The position numbers and the translations under genes were made by a program. This document shows positions 1 through 8,173 of a stretch of 35,567 nucleotides of DNA, in pieces (the stretch's first letter is position 1; every line of letters begins with the position of its first letter). Source of the DNA: Actinomycetota bacterium (lineage in GTDB: Bacteria; Actinomycetota; Actinomycetes; Streptosporangiales; Streptosporangiaceae); assembly GCA_003168215.1 (NCBI GenBank), contig PMSW01000153.1:207-35773 (forward strand). The letters are read 5' to 3'. The notes beneath the pieces are model-generated. The model worked only from the letters and a program-made list of their open reading frames with translations, searched no databases and was not told where the DNA came from.

Positions 1-1999
1 GCTGCTGCAGCTCATGCTGCTCCACCAGGAACTCGCGGGATCGCTGGGCCGTCCTGGCCAGCGACTCGTTCCCGCCGACTGCCCGGGACGTGCTCAGGCC
101 CCACGCAGTGCTGTCGTTAATGCCCTCGGTGAGCGAACGTGAATCCGAGACGGCGCGCGAGTAGCTTGAATCACGGCTCGCCGACCCGGTGAAGTGCCCG
201 AACGGCGCGAGCGCGTCCTGATGGCTGCTGCCACGGCCGCGGCTGCGCCCTTCGGTCACGCTCGACGACACCGAGTCGGCCACCGAGTCCGACGTGCCAA
301 CCGTGCTGGTGTAGGAATCACCGCCCGTGTCGGTGACCGAGGTGCCCACGGTGTCCGTCAGCTGGGTGAGCACGAACCGGTGCTCGGTGCCGATCTGCTC
401 ACTGGCCGTCCTGGCGTCCTCGGCGTTCCCCAGCCGCATGAACGCGACGGCCGCATTCCCCCGGCCGAGCCGTTCCTTCACGTGCGCGGGAATCGAGCGG
501 TACGCGACGACCAGCCCGGTCCCGGAAGCCTCGCACGCATCACAGAGCCCGTCAAGCACGTCGCCGGTGAGCTTCTCGGCGCCGAGCACGCAAAGGGTGT
601 GCTGCCACCACTGCCCGGCCTCCGCGGCGGGCGACTGCCGGAGCAGCTGCGTCATGGCGGCCGTCAGGTAGGTGCTCAGCACCTTGTTGCCGAACGCCCC
701 TGCCCGCCGGTCCAGCCACGCTACCCGGAGCCTGCTGGGCGGCAGGCGCACCGGCGCCGGCGACAGGCTGTCCAGCTTGCGGAGCCTGGACTCCAGTGCC
801 CACGCGCGGTCGATCACCACCCGGTCCGATGCGCCGCGGCCGTACAGCGCGGTGATCTGCGCAAGCTGTTCCGCGCTGAGCAGCCCGGCGCCCAGGTCGC
901 CGCGCGGATCACCGACCTGGGCCAGCGCTCTCAGCGCCGCCGTGACCTGGGCGATTGCGGCCCCGTCGCCGAGCACCTGCAGGACCCGCTCCAGGATCGC
1001 GTTGTCGTTCGACGGGTCAGCCGTGACGCCGGGCTGTCCGCCGACGCTCACCGTGGTGGCCAGCAGGTCCGCGAGGGCCTCCCGGCTCAGGCCGCATCCC
1101 AGGTCGAGCCTGGGCAGGTCCGTGGGCAGCACCCAGACCAGCGGCTCGATGCCGGACCGGGCGGCCACCGCGAGCAGGTCGCGTGCCACGCCGCCCTCGG
1201 TGAGGTCGAGCACCGTGACCTCGCCGCCCGCCTCCAGCCGCGGAGCGGCGACCATCGTGAGCATCGCCGACCAGCCGGAAAGGGTGCCGCCGGCCACGTC
1301 GACCCGGTCGATCCCGGCAGGCAGGGACACCGCGTACCAGTTCAGCTGCCGGTCAAAGGCCTCGCGGCGCGACTGCCATTCCCTGAACAGCCGCGCGTGC
1401 GTCTCCTGCCACGTGGCCAGCGCGTGCTGCTGGGCGGCACGGATCACCTCGACCCGCTGCCGCTCCGCCGCGACCCGGGACGACAGGTCCCGCTCGCCGG
1501 CCCGGACCGCCCGCCCGCTGCGGACAGCGAGGACCAGGCAGGCGATGATCCCCAGTCCGGTGAGCGCCGCGTTCAGCGCACCGAGCCACCAGAGCGCCAG
1601 CAGCAGTGCCACCAGCGCCGCCGACGCGGCGCAGGCCAGTTTCAGCGGCCGGTCCAGCAGGTTCTCCTCGCGGCGCTGGGCCGCCAGCCAGCCCGGGTTG
1701 AGCTGCTCCGCCTCGGGCGGGACCGGCCGCCGCGGCTGCGGGCCAGGATCGGGATGCAGCAGCCCGTACTGCCAGCCGACGTACACCCGGTCACCGCGGA
1801 CGCGCGCGCCGTCCGGAGCGGGCACGGCGCCGTGTGGCCGGTCCCGCTCCCCCGGGCGGGCGCGGGCGGCCATGCCCGCCCCGCCGCGGCCGCTGCCATC
1901 CGGCGGTGCCGTGCTGCCGGCTTCCCGGGGACTCATACCGGCTTCCCGGGGACTCATGCCGGCCTCCCGGGGGGTCATGCCGGCCTCCCGGGGGGTCAT
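1..1999 (-). CDS. TraG/VirD4-like membrane protein with degenerate P-loop (partial, continues past position 1)
   Basis: I translated this from the reverse strand; it stays open for about 666 codons to the window edge. The first 28 residues are four copies of a 7-residue unit M(T/S)PREAG. Two membrane segments follow (about 119-139 and 143-160), then a charged helical stretch (165-225). A cytoplasmic domain then has GGTLSGWS at 237-244, exactly where a coupling ATPase has GxxxxGK(S/T); the Lys is Trp. A Ser/Thr-rich stretch (about 560-645) precedes the edge. The start ATG overlaps the upstream stop (ATGA), so the two genes are translationally coupled. By family knowledge this resembles actinobacterial conjugation-type TraG/VirD4 proteins. 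Inference: a non-hydrolysing membrane partner of the upstream protein. A link to the Streptomyces cmd differentiation cluster, which lies near pst, is possible but unproven. Confidence 0.75.
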   Translation of the reverse strand, partial: MTPREAGMTPREAGMSPREAGMSPREAGSTAPPDGSGRGGAGMAARARPGERDRPHGAVPAPDGARVRGDRVYVGWQYGLLHPDPGPQPRRPVPPEAEQLNPGWLAAQRREENLLDRPLKLACAASAALVALLLALWWLGALNAALTGLGIIACLVLAVRSGRAVRAGERDLSSRVAAERQRVEVIRAAQQHALATWQETHARLFREWQSRREAFDRQLNWYAVSLPAGIDRVDVAGGTLSGWSAMLTMVAAPRLEAGGEVTVLDLTEGGVARDLLAVAARSGIEPLVWVLPTDLPRLDLGCGLSREALADLLATTVSVGGQPGVTADPSNDNAILERVLQVLGDGAAIAQVTAALRALAQVGDPRGDLGAGLLSAEQLAQITALYGRGASDRVVIDRAWALESRLRKLDSLSPAPVRLPPSRLRVAWLDRRAGAFGNKVLSTYLTAAMTQLLRQSPAAEAGQWWQHTLCVLGAEKLTGDVLDGLCDACEASGTGLVVAYRSIPAHVKERLGRGNAAVAFMRLGNAEDARTASEQIGTEHRFVLTQLTDTVGTSVTDTGGDSYTSTVGTSDSVADSVSSSVTEGRSRGRGSSHQDALAPFGHFTGSASRDSSYSRAVSDSRSLTEGINDSTAWGLSTSRAVGGNESLARTAQRSREFLVEQHELQQ
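1916..1999 (-). repeat. 21-bp tandem repeat x4 carrying SD and start codon
   Basis: Four 21-bp units (1999-1979, 1978-1958, 1957-1937, 1936-1916) each read ATGA, CCCCGGGA(G/A)GCC, then GG(C/T). Each unit encodes M(T/S)PREAG and supplies a purine-rich GGGAGG or GGGAAG five bases before the next ATG. A further partial copy lies in the tail of the upstream gene (about 2000-2013) in another frame, where it provides the Shine-Dalgarno for the first ATG. The units are in frame with one another, so initiation could occur at 1999, 1978, 1957 or 1936. The following codon after the last unit is not an ATG. Confidence 0.9.
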
Positions 2000-4005
2000 G
2001 CTGGCCTCCCGGGGATGCGGGCGGGCACGGCCTGGCACCGCGGCAGGATCCGCTGCTCGGCACCTCTCACGACCAGCGTGAACGCGCCTTCGCCAAGGCC
2101 GAGGAGGGAGTCCGCCGTCACCGCCGGGCCGCCTTTCCTGCTGAACGGATGATTCGCCGCCGGTCCCGGCACCGAGGCAGCCGATCCGGGGCCGGCTGAT
2201 GATCCGGCAGCCGTGGGGGCGGGCATCCGCCGCGCCCAGTCCGGCACCGCGGACGCAGCCGCCGGGGCACCAGCGTCATGCGCCGCGGCCGGGACGAGCG
2301 GGACGGCGGCACCAGGCGGCGCAGCCGCGGAACCTGGGCCGCCAGCGCCCGCGCCCGCACCCGCGAGGCCTGCGCCTGCGCCCGTGATGACCGCGCCCCC
2401 GCCGGTAAAAACCGCGCCCCCGCCGGTAAGGACCGCGAGCTGCCCGGCAGCCTCCGGATCGGCCAGCTGGTGGATCGCGAGCACGTTGACGCTCCCGGCA
2501 AGCCTGACCGCCGCAGCCTCTGATGCGGTGGTGAGCAGGACGGTCATGCCGGCCCGGCCGCCGCGGGCTACCAGCTCGGCGAGTGCCGCGCGGTCAAGCG
2601 TTTCGCATCCGTTGAACCAGGCAAGGCCGTCCCCGCTCACCGGGATATCGCGCAGCTCAGCGAAGAGAGCCATCGCGTCGCCGGCCAGCAACCCGGCGAT
2701 CATGATGGCGGACGGCCCGTGCGCGCCGCTATCCAGCGTGAAGAGGGCGACCGCCCGCTCGCGCACGACCTGGCCCAGGCTGATGCGCTCGCTGGCCGGG
2801 CACAGCCAGCGGCCGATCGCCGAGTCGCGTAGCGCTGTCAGCTGCACGGCAACGGCCGACAGCGCGGCGGGGTCGGCCTCGATCAGGCTCGCCGAGGCGG
2901 CGACCCGCTCCGCGAGCGCGCTCCGCTGCGGATGGTAGGCGGGAACGTGGTTAAGCCGGGCCCGCAGCGCGGCGGGACTCAGCAGGCGCCGGACGTCGTC
3001 GAGCACTGGCTCGCGCGGGTCGCCGGGGGCGATGGCCAGCACCGCGAAGACGTCGCCCAGGTAGGCGGCGCAGGCCCGGCGGCGGTAATCAGTGATCCCC
3101 GTCCAGTCGAGCATCCCCGTCACGAGTGCGGCAGCGCGGACCGGATCGCCGCCCCGCAGCGGCTCGTAGGATGCGGGGCCGGCCGTGCCGAACTGATAGA
3201 GGGAAGCACCCGCCGCGGCGCATACCGCGGCCAGCGATCCGGCCAGCCATGGGCTCCCGGTCAGATCGACGGCGATGACTGGCTTGCGCCGCCTGATCGC
3301 CGCGTGCACGAGCTGGAAGCTGGTCGCGGCCGGTCCTGGCCCGGTGTCGGCCGCGCCTACGGCGAGCACGCCTCCCTCGGCCGCGCGCCAGGAAATAGCC
3401 GCCCGGCCGCCGGCCGCCTGGTCAACCCCCAGGGCTCCGCCATCGCGGGTGACGACGCCGCCGGACCGGACGGCCGCCGTCGCGTACCGCCGCCGGGCCG
3501 CCACTATCAGCCCGGGGCGGGGCGGCCTGGCGGACTGCTCGTCCGTGTGCAGCCAGCTCAGCCAGCGCGCCGCCGCCGCTTCCGCCGCGGCCAGGATAAG
3601 CGCAAGCGGCAGCTGCCGGGGCAGCCACTGGCCCAGCCCGGTGAAGGCCGCGCTCAGGTGCAGCAGCCGGCCGGGATTCCCGGCGATGCCGCCAAAGTAG
3701 GCCGCGACCTGCCGGGGCCCGGCGGTGAAGCCTGCCAGCGCCGCGGCCGGGCCGATCGCGAGCGCCCAGATCAGCCCCGCGCCTGCCGGGACGGCCAGCC
3801 AGAGCGGCCGCCATCTGCCGATCTTGCCGACCGCAGCTAACGCGACGGAAAGCACGATCGTGAGCTGGGCGAATAGTAAGTGCGCGATAAGTACGACGAC
3901 GCCAAAGGCCGCGACGGTCTCACCGCGGCCGGGAGTGTCCATCGGAATCAGGTAGCGAGCCCGCCGCGGCGCGCGCTCCGCTGCGGTGGCGTTGGGGCCA
4001 GGCAT
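1996..4005 (-). CDS. VirD4/TraD-like coupling-protein homologue, predicted pseudo-ATPase
   Basis: 669 aa. Membrane segments lie at about 31-58 and 68-92, with a weaker hydrophobic region at 112-145, as in T4SS coupling proteins. The cytoplasmic part keeps the family layout: a P-loop position (GAADTGPGPAATS, 217-229) followed by xxAIRRRKPVIAVDLTG (about 235-250), then YEPLRGGDP (280-288) and a C-terminal VirD4/TraG-like block (about 420-525). The Lys-Thr of Walker A is missing and the acidic Walker B pair is replaced by WFNGCE (463-468). ATP hydrolysis is therefore unlikely. The C-terminal tail is Ala/Gly/Pro-rich with 7-residue repeats (21-bp units at 2390-2410 and 2411-2431). The start codon is 6 bp after the gntR-like stop; an alternative ATG lies at 3942. 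The stop overlaps the next ATG. Function unknown. Confidence 0.7.
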   Translation of the reverse strand: MPGPNATAAERAPRRARYLIPMDTPGRGETVAAFGVVVLIAHLLFAQLTIVLSVALAAVGKIGRWRPLWLAVPAGAGLIWALAIGPAAALAGFTAGPRQVAAYFGGIAGNPGRLLHLSAAFTGLGQWLPRQLPLALILAAAEAAAARWLSWLHTDEQSARPPRPGLIVAARRRYATAAVRSGGVVTRDGGALGVDQAAGGRAAISWRAAEGGVLAVGAADTGPGPAATSFQLVHAAIRRRKPVIAVDLTGSPWLAGSLAAVCAAAGASLYQFGTAGPASYEPLRGGDPVRAAALVTGMLDWTGITDYRRRACAAYLGDVFAVLAIAPGDPREPVLDDVRRLLSPAALRARLNHVPAYHPQRSALAERVAASASLIEADPAALSAVAVQLTALRDSAIGRWLCPASERISLGQVVRERAVALFTLDSGAHGPSAIMIAGLLAGDAMALFAELRDIPVSGDGLAWFNGCETLDRAALAELVARGGRAGMTVLLTTASEAAAVRLAGSVNVLAIHQLADPEAAGQLAVLTGGGAVFTGGGAVITGAGAGLAGAGAGAGGPGSAAAPPGAAVPLVPAAAHDAGAPAAASAVPDWARRMPAPTAAGSSAGPGSAASVPGPAANHPFSRKGGPAVTADSLLGLGEGAFTLVVRGAEQRILPRCQAVPARIPGRPA
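2390..2431 (-). repeat. 21-bp in-frame tandem duplication
   Basis: Two 21-bp units (2390-2410 and 2411-2431) encode TGGGAV repeats at the start of the low-complexity tail of the coupling-protein-like gene. They differ only at the last two bases. The tail is likely a flexible linker that tolerates such expansions. Confidence 0.8.
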
Positions 4006-4011
4006 TTCGGG

Positions 4012-4911
4012 TCAAGGTTCCCAGTCCTGCAGGGCGTGTGTCCAGGTGCCGGAAAAACTGTCTTCGGTTCCGCGGCCGGACAGACCGGCGGCCGGACTGC
4101 CGGAGAGACCGGCGGCCGGACTGCGCGGGAGACCGGCGGCCGGACTGCCGGGGGGCGACTCGACGACGATCCTGAACAGGTCAGGGCGCAGCACGGTAAT
4201 CGTCAGGGCAGCAGGCCGGCCCACGGCAAGATCGTCGAACCGCACCGTGACCATCGCGGCCGACTGGCCGGATGAGAGCCGGAGGCTCCTGGCGACCGAG
4301 GGCGGCGGCGGCTGCATCTCGACGAACAGCGCGCGCGGCGCGCAGGCCCCGCCGGGCTCCTCGGCCGCTGCCGCCCCGTCCTCCGCCCCGTCCTCCGCGC
4401 CGGGCGCCGCCAGCAGCGGCAGCGCCGTCAGGGCGGCGGGCGGCAGGACGCCGCGTTCCGCGGGCTGACCGGCGATGTGCCTGGCCAGGTAGGTGGTGGC
4501 GAGCGCGGCGGGCTCACCGTCGGCGGTCCACAGCAGCCGCACGACGCAGGCAGAATCGCCGGGCGGCACGCCCAGTATCCAGCCGATGTCCTCGGGCACC
4601 CGGCGCCAGGACACCTGCCGGCTCCGGCAGGCGATCTTGGCGCCCATCGGGTCGAGGTGCGAGGCGAGGCGAGGCGAGCCTTCCAGCGGGATCAGGTACT
4701 CAGCCGGGCTGGCCCGGTACAGCTGCCCGTCCGGCAGGCGGCGGATCAGGTGCCTGGCGGCCAGTTCGCCGACCGCAGCGCCGATCTCCGCCGTGCTGAC
4801 GTTGTAGCGCCGCGCGAGCGCGGTGTGCCTGGGAAGCCGCCAGCCGGGCTCATGGTGCACCAGGGCCGCGGCCATCCGGTCAGCGAGAACCCCGGTGCTG
4901 TCACTCGGCAT
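4012..4911 (-). CDS. GntR/UTRA-like transcription regulator
   Basis: 299 aa. Residues about 20-70 form a GntR-type winged helix ([20 protein letters not shown], then a helix ending [11 protein letters not shown]). The remainder resembles a UTRA ligand domain, with recognisable strands such as [20 protein letters not shown] and a final [19 protein letters not shown]. Two features are odd: an Ala/Glu-rich insert in the middle (about 170-190) and three 8-residue SPAAGL(P/S)x repeats near the C-terminus. The start codon lies inside the last 11 bp of pstA, so it is probably translated with the phosphate genes. It may sense a metabolite and regulate this locus, but the ligand cannot be deduced. The DNA-binding assignment is fairly secure; the UTRA assignment is moderate. 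Confidence 0.75.
   Translation of the reverse strand: MPSDSTGVLADRMAAALVHHEPGWRLPRHTALARRYNVSTAEIGAAVGELAARHLIRRLPDGQLYRASPAEYLIPLEGSPRLASHLDPMGAKIACRSRQVSWRRVPEDIGWILGVPPGDSACVVRLLWTADGEPAALATTYLARHIAGQPAERGVLPPAALTALPLLAAPGAEDGAEDGAAAAEEPGGACAPRALFVEMQPPPPSVARSLRLSSGQSAAMVTVRFDDLAVGRPAALTITVLRPDLFRIVVESPPGSPAAGLPRSPAAGLSGSPAAGLSGRGTEDSFSGTWTHALQDWEP
4082..4153 (-). repeat. 24-bp tandem repeat x3 in gntR-like gene
   Basis: Three 24-bp units (4082-4105, 4106-4129, 4130-4153) each begin AGACCGGCGGCCGGACTGC on the plus strand. They encode the 8-residue SPAAGL repeats near the C-terminus. The unit length keeps the frame, so copy number can change without truncating the protein. Confidence 0.9.
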
Positions 4912-5821
4912 TTCGCCGGGAGATCGAGATGATCACGCGTCCCACGATGATGATCAGCAGCACGAACACGAGCAGCAGCAGCGCCGCGTCATAAGACAGG
5001 ACCTGCAGCCCCCGGACCGGGGAGTCGAAGAACTCCCACACGGGATAGGTAAGGAATCCGATCTGGTGATTGGTCAGCTGGGCCGTCGGATTCGCCTGGT
5101 TCCAGCCGGCCGTATAGAGCAGCGGCGCGGTCTCGCCGACCGAGATCGCGATGGCGACCAGCAGGCCGGTGACGATGCCGGGAAGGGCGGTTTTCAGCAC
5201 GATCTTCCGCAGCGTCCAGACCGGCGGCAGGCCGAGTGCCTCGGCGCCCTCCCGGTAAGAGACCGGCACCTGCGCCAGCGAGCCCTCGACGGACTTGGTG
5301 ATGTACGGAATCGTGATCACCGACAGCACCAGCACGGCGGGCAGCAGCCCGAACCCCCAGTGCAGGCCCACCACCAGCGTGATGAAGCCGACAAAGCCCA
5401 TCACGATCGACGGGATACCGGCCAGTACCTCATACGCTCCGCGCAGTATGCTCCGGTGCCTGCTGCCGACGGCGAACTCGGCCAGGTACAGGCCGGTGAG
5501 CAGGCTGACCGTGCCGCCGATGATCAGTACGCCGACGGTGATGAGGAGAGTGCCGAGGATCGCGTTCTCCAGGCCGCCGCCTATCCCGGTGGTGTCCGTG
5601 GTGAGGACGCTCCACTGGAAGACCGGGACGGCCCGCGCCACGACGCCGCCGGCCAGCCAGACCGTCGGCACTATCACGACGGCCAGGGCGGCGGCGCAGG
5701 CGGCCCAGAACGCCACGTTCACGATCTTCCTGCGCATCGGGACCGCGGGCCAGTCGCTCGCGCTGCCAGCGCGCGTTCCCGCGCCGGGCGGAGTGGATGA
5801 CGTCCTGCCCAGACGGCTCAT
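4901..5821 (-). CDS. pstA: Phosphate ABC transporter permease PstA
   Basis: 306 aa from the ATG at 5821, which shares one base with the pstC stop (TAATG). The open frame extends further upstream, but only as Arg/Gly-rich antisense-like sequence inside pstC. Six hydrophobic segments are visible. The cytoplasmic EAA loop of binding-protein-dependent permeases is clear ([17 protein letters not shown], then [20 protein letters not shown]). PstA pairs with PstC to form the inner-membrane channel for phosphate taken from PstS, driven by PstB. Length and architecture match the family. Translation is probably coupled to pstC upstream, and the gntR-like gene starts within its last codons. Confidence 0.95.
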   Translation of the reverse strand: MSRLGRTSSTPPGAGTRAGSASDWPAVPMRRKIVNVAFWAACAAALAVVIVPTVWLAGGVVARAVPVFQWSVLTTDTTGIGGGLENAILGTLLITVGVLIIGGTVSLLTGLYLAEFAVGSRHRSILRGAYEVLAGIPSIVMGFVGFITLVVGLHWGFGLLPAVLVLSVITIPYITKSVEGSLAQVPVSYREGAEALGLPPVWTLRKIVLKTALPGIVTGLLVAIAISVGETAPLLYTAGWNQANPTAQLTNHQIGFLTYPVWEFFDSPVRGLQVLSYDAALLLLVFVLLIIIVGRVIISISRRNAE

Positions 5822-6894
5822 TACAGCCCCCTGCCGACGGGAAGCGAGACGCCGGAGACCCGGCGGACCAGCAGCCGCGCGCCCACGTTCGCGCTCAGCG
5901 TGATGACCATGAGCACCAGGGCCAGCTCGGCGTAGGTACGGACGCCCAGCGGGCTGAGGATGGCGGTGTCGAGGTTCTGCACGATGTTGGCGGCGACCGT
6001 GATCATCGCCTGATACAGGTTCGAGGGGATGGTGCCCAGTGCGACGCCGCAGACCATGGCGACGGCGATGGTTTCGCCGAGGGCGCGGCCGAGCCCCAGC
6101 ACGGCGGCGCCGATGATGCCGGCGCCCACCCAGGGCAGCGTCACCCGCCGGGCGCATTCCCAGTCGGACAGGCCGAGCGCGACCGCGCCCTCGCGCGGCA
6201 GCAGCGGGACGCCGCGGATCAGGTCACGCGAGGTAGCGGCGATGATCGGGATCACCATGATCGCCAGGATGAGGCCGGACGTCAGCAGGCCCTGGCCGTT
6301 CCCTGGGTTGCCGCGGAAGAAGCTGAGCACCGGAACATCCGGCGCGTGACTGGCGATCCACGGCGTCACGTGCTGGGCCAGGAACGGCCCGAAAGTCAGC
6401 GCGCCCCACAGGCCGATGACCACGCTCGGGATGCCGGCCAGCAGTTCGAGGAACCCGCCGACGACGCTCGCCAGCCGCCTCGGCAGCCGCTCGACGATGA
6501 CCAGCGCGGCGCCCACGGACACCGGAATCGCGATGATCAGCGCGATCGCGGAGGTCTCCAGCGTCCCGATGATCTGCGGCAGCGCCCCGAAGACCTCGCC
6601 CGGCTGGTGCACGATGCCGCCGCTCGTAATGGACGCGGCGTAGCCGGCACCGAAGCTCCATCCGGTCCCGGTGAGGAAGTTAAGGCCGTTGAACTTAAGC
6701 GCCGGGATCGCCTCGACGATCAGCGTGACCAGCACGAATCCCAGCATCAGCAGCGGGACGACCGCGCCAACGCGGCCGAGCCAGCGGATCAGGTCACCGT
6801 TGCTCATCCTGGCGCGGATCGCGCCGCCCAGCCGGCGGAGGGGCGGGATGCCCGCCCCTCCCTCCGGCCCGGCAGTCGGTGCAGAGGTTGCCAC
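5821..6894 (-). CDS. pstC: Phosphate ABC transporter permease PstC
   Basis: 357 aa, GTG start 4 bp after the pstS stop; an internal ATG at residue 30 is an alternative. After a polar N-terminus there is a first TM (about 45-65), a periplasmic loop ([13 protein letters not shown]) and a further set of TMs. The EAA loop is present ([19 protein letters not shown], followed by [14 protein letters not shown]). The protein forms the phosphate channel with PstA. The ribosome-binding site is weak, so coupling to pstS translation is likely. Confidence 0.95.
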   Translation of the reverse strand: MATSAPTAGPEGGAGIPPLRRLGGAIRARMSNGDLIRWLGRVGAVVPLLMLGFVLVTLIVEAIPALKFNGLNFLTGTGWSFGAGYAASITSGGIVHQPGEVFGALPQIIGTLETSAIALIIAIPVSVGAALVIVERLPRRLASVVGGFLELLAGIPSVVIGLWGALTFGPFLAQHVTPWIASHAPDVPVLSFFRGNPGNGQGLLTSGLILAIMVIPIIAATSRDLIRGVPLLPREGAVALGLSDWECARRVTLPWVGAGIIGAAVLGLGRALGETIAVAMVCGVALGTIPSNLYQAMITVAANIVQNLDTAILSPLGVRTYAELALVLMVITLSANVGARLLVRRVSGVSLPVGRGL

Positions 6895-6898
6895 TGAA

Positions 6899-8011
6899 TC
6901 AGCCGCTGATCGCAGCGATCTGGTTCTCGGCGATGGCCTTCACGTTCGCTGGCAGCGGCTCGAAACCGACCGCCGACAGGAACGTCGGGCCAGCGCCCGT
7001 GGTGAGGGTCCACTTGAGGAAGGCCTTCAGCGCCGCGGCCACGGCCGCGCTCGGCTGCGTCTTCTTCACCACCGCGTACTCGTAGTTGATGATCGGGTAG
7101 CCCTTGGCCGCGGAGGTGTTGATCAGCGACTGGGATCCGCTCGCCGGGGTCGAGCCGGAGAAGCTGGCCAGCGCCGCGTTGATGGTCTTGGCCGTCGGCT
7201 GGGTGTACTTGCCGGCCTTGTTGGCCAGCGACGCGGTGCCGAGGCCGGCGGCAGTGGTCTTGGCCTGGTAGCTGATGCCGATGTAGGCGATGCAGCCCTT
7301 GATGCCCTGGCAGCCGGTCACCATGCCGCCGCTGCCGGTCTCCGCATCCTGCGCAGGCGCGGAAGGCCAGGTAATGGTCGTGTCGACGTTCGTGGCGGGC
7401 CACGCGGACGGGTCCTGTGCGTTGAGGTAGGAGGTGAACAGGAACGTGCTGCCCGAGCTGTCCGCGCGGTGCAGCGTGGTGATCTTCAGGCTGGGCAGCG
7501 TGACGCCCGGGTTGAGCTTGGCGATCGCCGGGTCATTCCAGGTCTTGATCTTGCCCGTGTAGATCTGGGCCAGCACCGTGCCGTTGAGCTTCAGCGGCGT
7601 CTTCACCCCTGGCAGGTTGTAGTTGACCATGAGCGCGGCCACGGTCAGCGGGATATTTTCCAGGCCGGGGTACTGGCTCATGATGGCGGAGGACAGGTAG
7701 GCATCGGACGCGCCGATGGTCGTGGTACCGGTGCCCGCGTCGGCGATGCCCGTGCCCGAGCCGGTCCCTGCCGTGGTGATCGTGACAGTGGTAACCGTCG
7801 TGTTGTAGGCGGTCTGCCAGGCACCGAAGAGCGGGAACATCAGCGTGCTCCCGGTTTCGGTGAGCGAGACGCCGTTCGGTGAGGCGCTCGGTGACGTTGC
7901 CGCTGCCGGCGATGTTGAGGGCGTAGACGTGCCTGAACTACCGCAGGCCGCCAGCAAGGCGAGCGGCGCCAGTGCGGCCGCCGTGCACGCCAAGCGGATT
8001 TTATTGGCCAC
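6899..8011 (-). CDS. pstS: Phosphate-binding lipoprotein PstS
   Basis: 370 aa, GTG start with AAGGAG 9 bp upstream. A lipoprotein signal peptide ends in the lipobox LLAAC, Cys23 being the predicted lipid anchor. A Ser/Thr/Pro-rich linker follows. The mature domain has the PstS signature: [17 protein letters not shown] near the start, then the phosphate-loop residues [14 protein letters not shown] and the downstream AYIGISYQ. It captures phosphate outside the membrane for PstC/PstA. It lies 4 bp before pstC but 162 bp from pstB, and that gap contains RNA hairpins and a likely separate promoter. Confidence 0.96.
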   Translation of the reverse strand: MANKIRLACTAAALAPLALLAACGSSGTSTPSTSPAAATSPSASPNGVSLTETGSTLMFPLFGAWQTAYNTTVTTVTITTAGTGSGTGIADAGTGTTTIGASDAYLSSAIMSQYPGLENIPLTVAALMVNYNLPGVKTPLKLNGTVLAQIYTGKIKTWNDPAIAKLNPGVTLPSLKITTLHRADSSGSTFLFTSYLNAQDPSAWPATNVDTTITWPSAPAQDAETGSGGMVTGCQGIKGCIAYIGISYQAKTTAAGLGTASLANKAGKYTQPTAKTINAALASFSGSTPASGSQSLINTSAAKGYPIINYEYAVVKKTQPSAAVAAALKAFLKWTLTTGAGPTFLSAVGFEPLPANVKAIAENQIAAISG

Positions 8012-8033
8012 CTCGGAATACTCCTTCGTTCAT

Positions 8034-8055
8034 GCACGTTTTCACGTGCGCTATA
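8034..8055 (-). promoter_or_regulatory. Inverted repeat and possible -10 in the pstS leader
   Basis: Arms GCACGT (8034-8039) and ACGTGC (8044-8049) flank a 4-base spacer, with a CACGTG core at 8043-8048, just upstream of the pstS Shine-Dalgarno. On the minus strand the hexamer TATAGC (8055-8050) lies immediately before it and could be a -10 element. It may be an operator or an mRNA hairpin near the ribosome-binding site. No clear -35 or PHO-box repeat was found here. Confidence 0.4.
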
Positions 8056-8086
8056 TCGGCTCGCGCGCGGATGCGTGCGATGAGGC

Positions 8087-8149
8087 CCGCGCGGCTTCGC
8101 GCGGTTCTTGCCCCCGTGCGGGAGGAGTGCTTTCCTCCCGCGCGGGAGG
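8087..8149 (-). terminator. Hairpin cluster between pstB and pstS (three-arm switch)
   Basis: The pstB-pstS gap holds a perfect 16-bp palindrome at 8134-8149 (CCTCCCGC/GCGGGAGG). A second hairpin has arms 8119-8126 and 8133-8140. The two share the middle arm, so only one can form at a time. A third hairpin (arms 8087-8093 and 8098-8104, loop 4) follows in the transcript. There is no U-tract, which is normal in actinomycetes. Likely role: intercistronic terminator or processing site that lets pstS differ in level from pstB. Confidence 0.55.
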
Positions 8150-8173
8150 GTCTATTTCGGGCAGGCCGGCCGG

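Noticed and set aside
194-2152. Very long plus-strand open frame opposite the TraG-like gene, and another at 672-2081
   Set aside because: Composition is Arg/Pro/Gly/Gln-rich without domains. The minus-strand frame has TMs, family-like motifs and a coupled start. These are GC-bias shadows.
1-4911. Integrated conjugative element
   Set aside because: The TraG-like proteins are chromosome-like in composition, lack Walker motifs, and no relaxase, integrase or attachment repeats were seen. The region left of position 1 is not visible.
5822-6157. N-terminal extension of pstA to 6157
   Set aside because: The extension lies inside pstC, is Arg/His/Gly-rich, and the ATG at 5821 gives the normal family length with a TAATG junction.
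4823-7882. Plus-strand open frames across pstA, pstC and pstS (for example 4823-5800, 5797-6897, 6671-7882)
   Set aside because: They are antisense to clear phosphate-transporter genes and show Arg/His/Asp-rich shadow composition.
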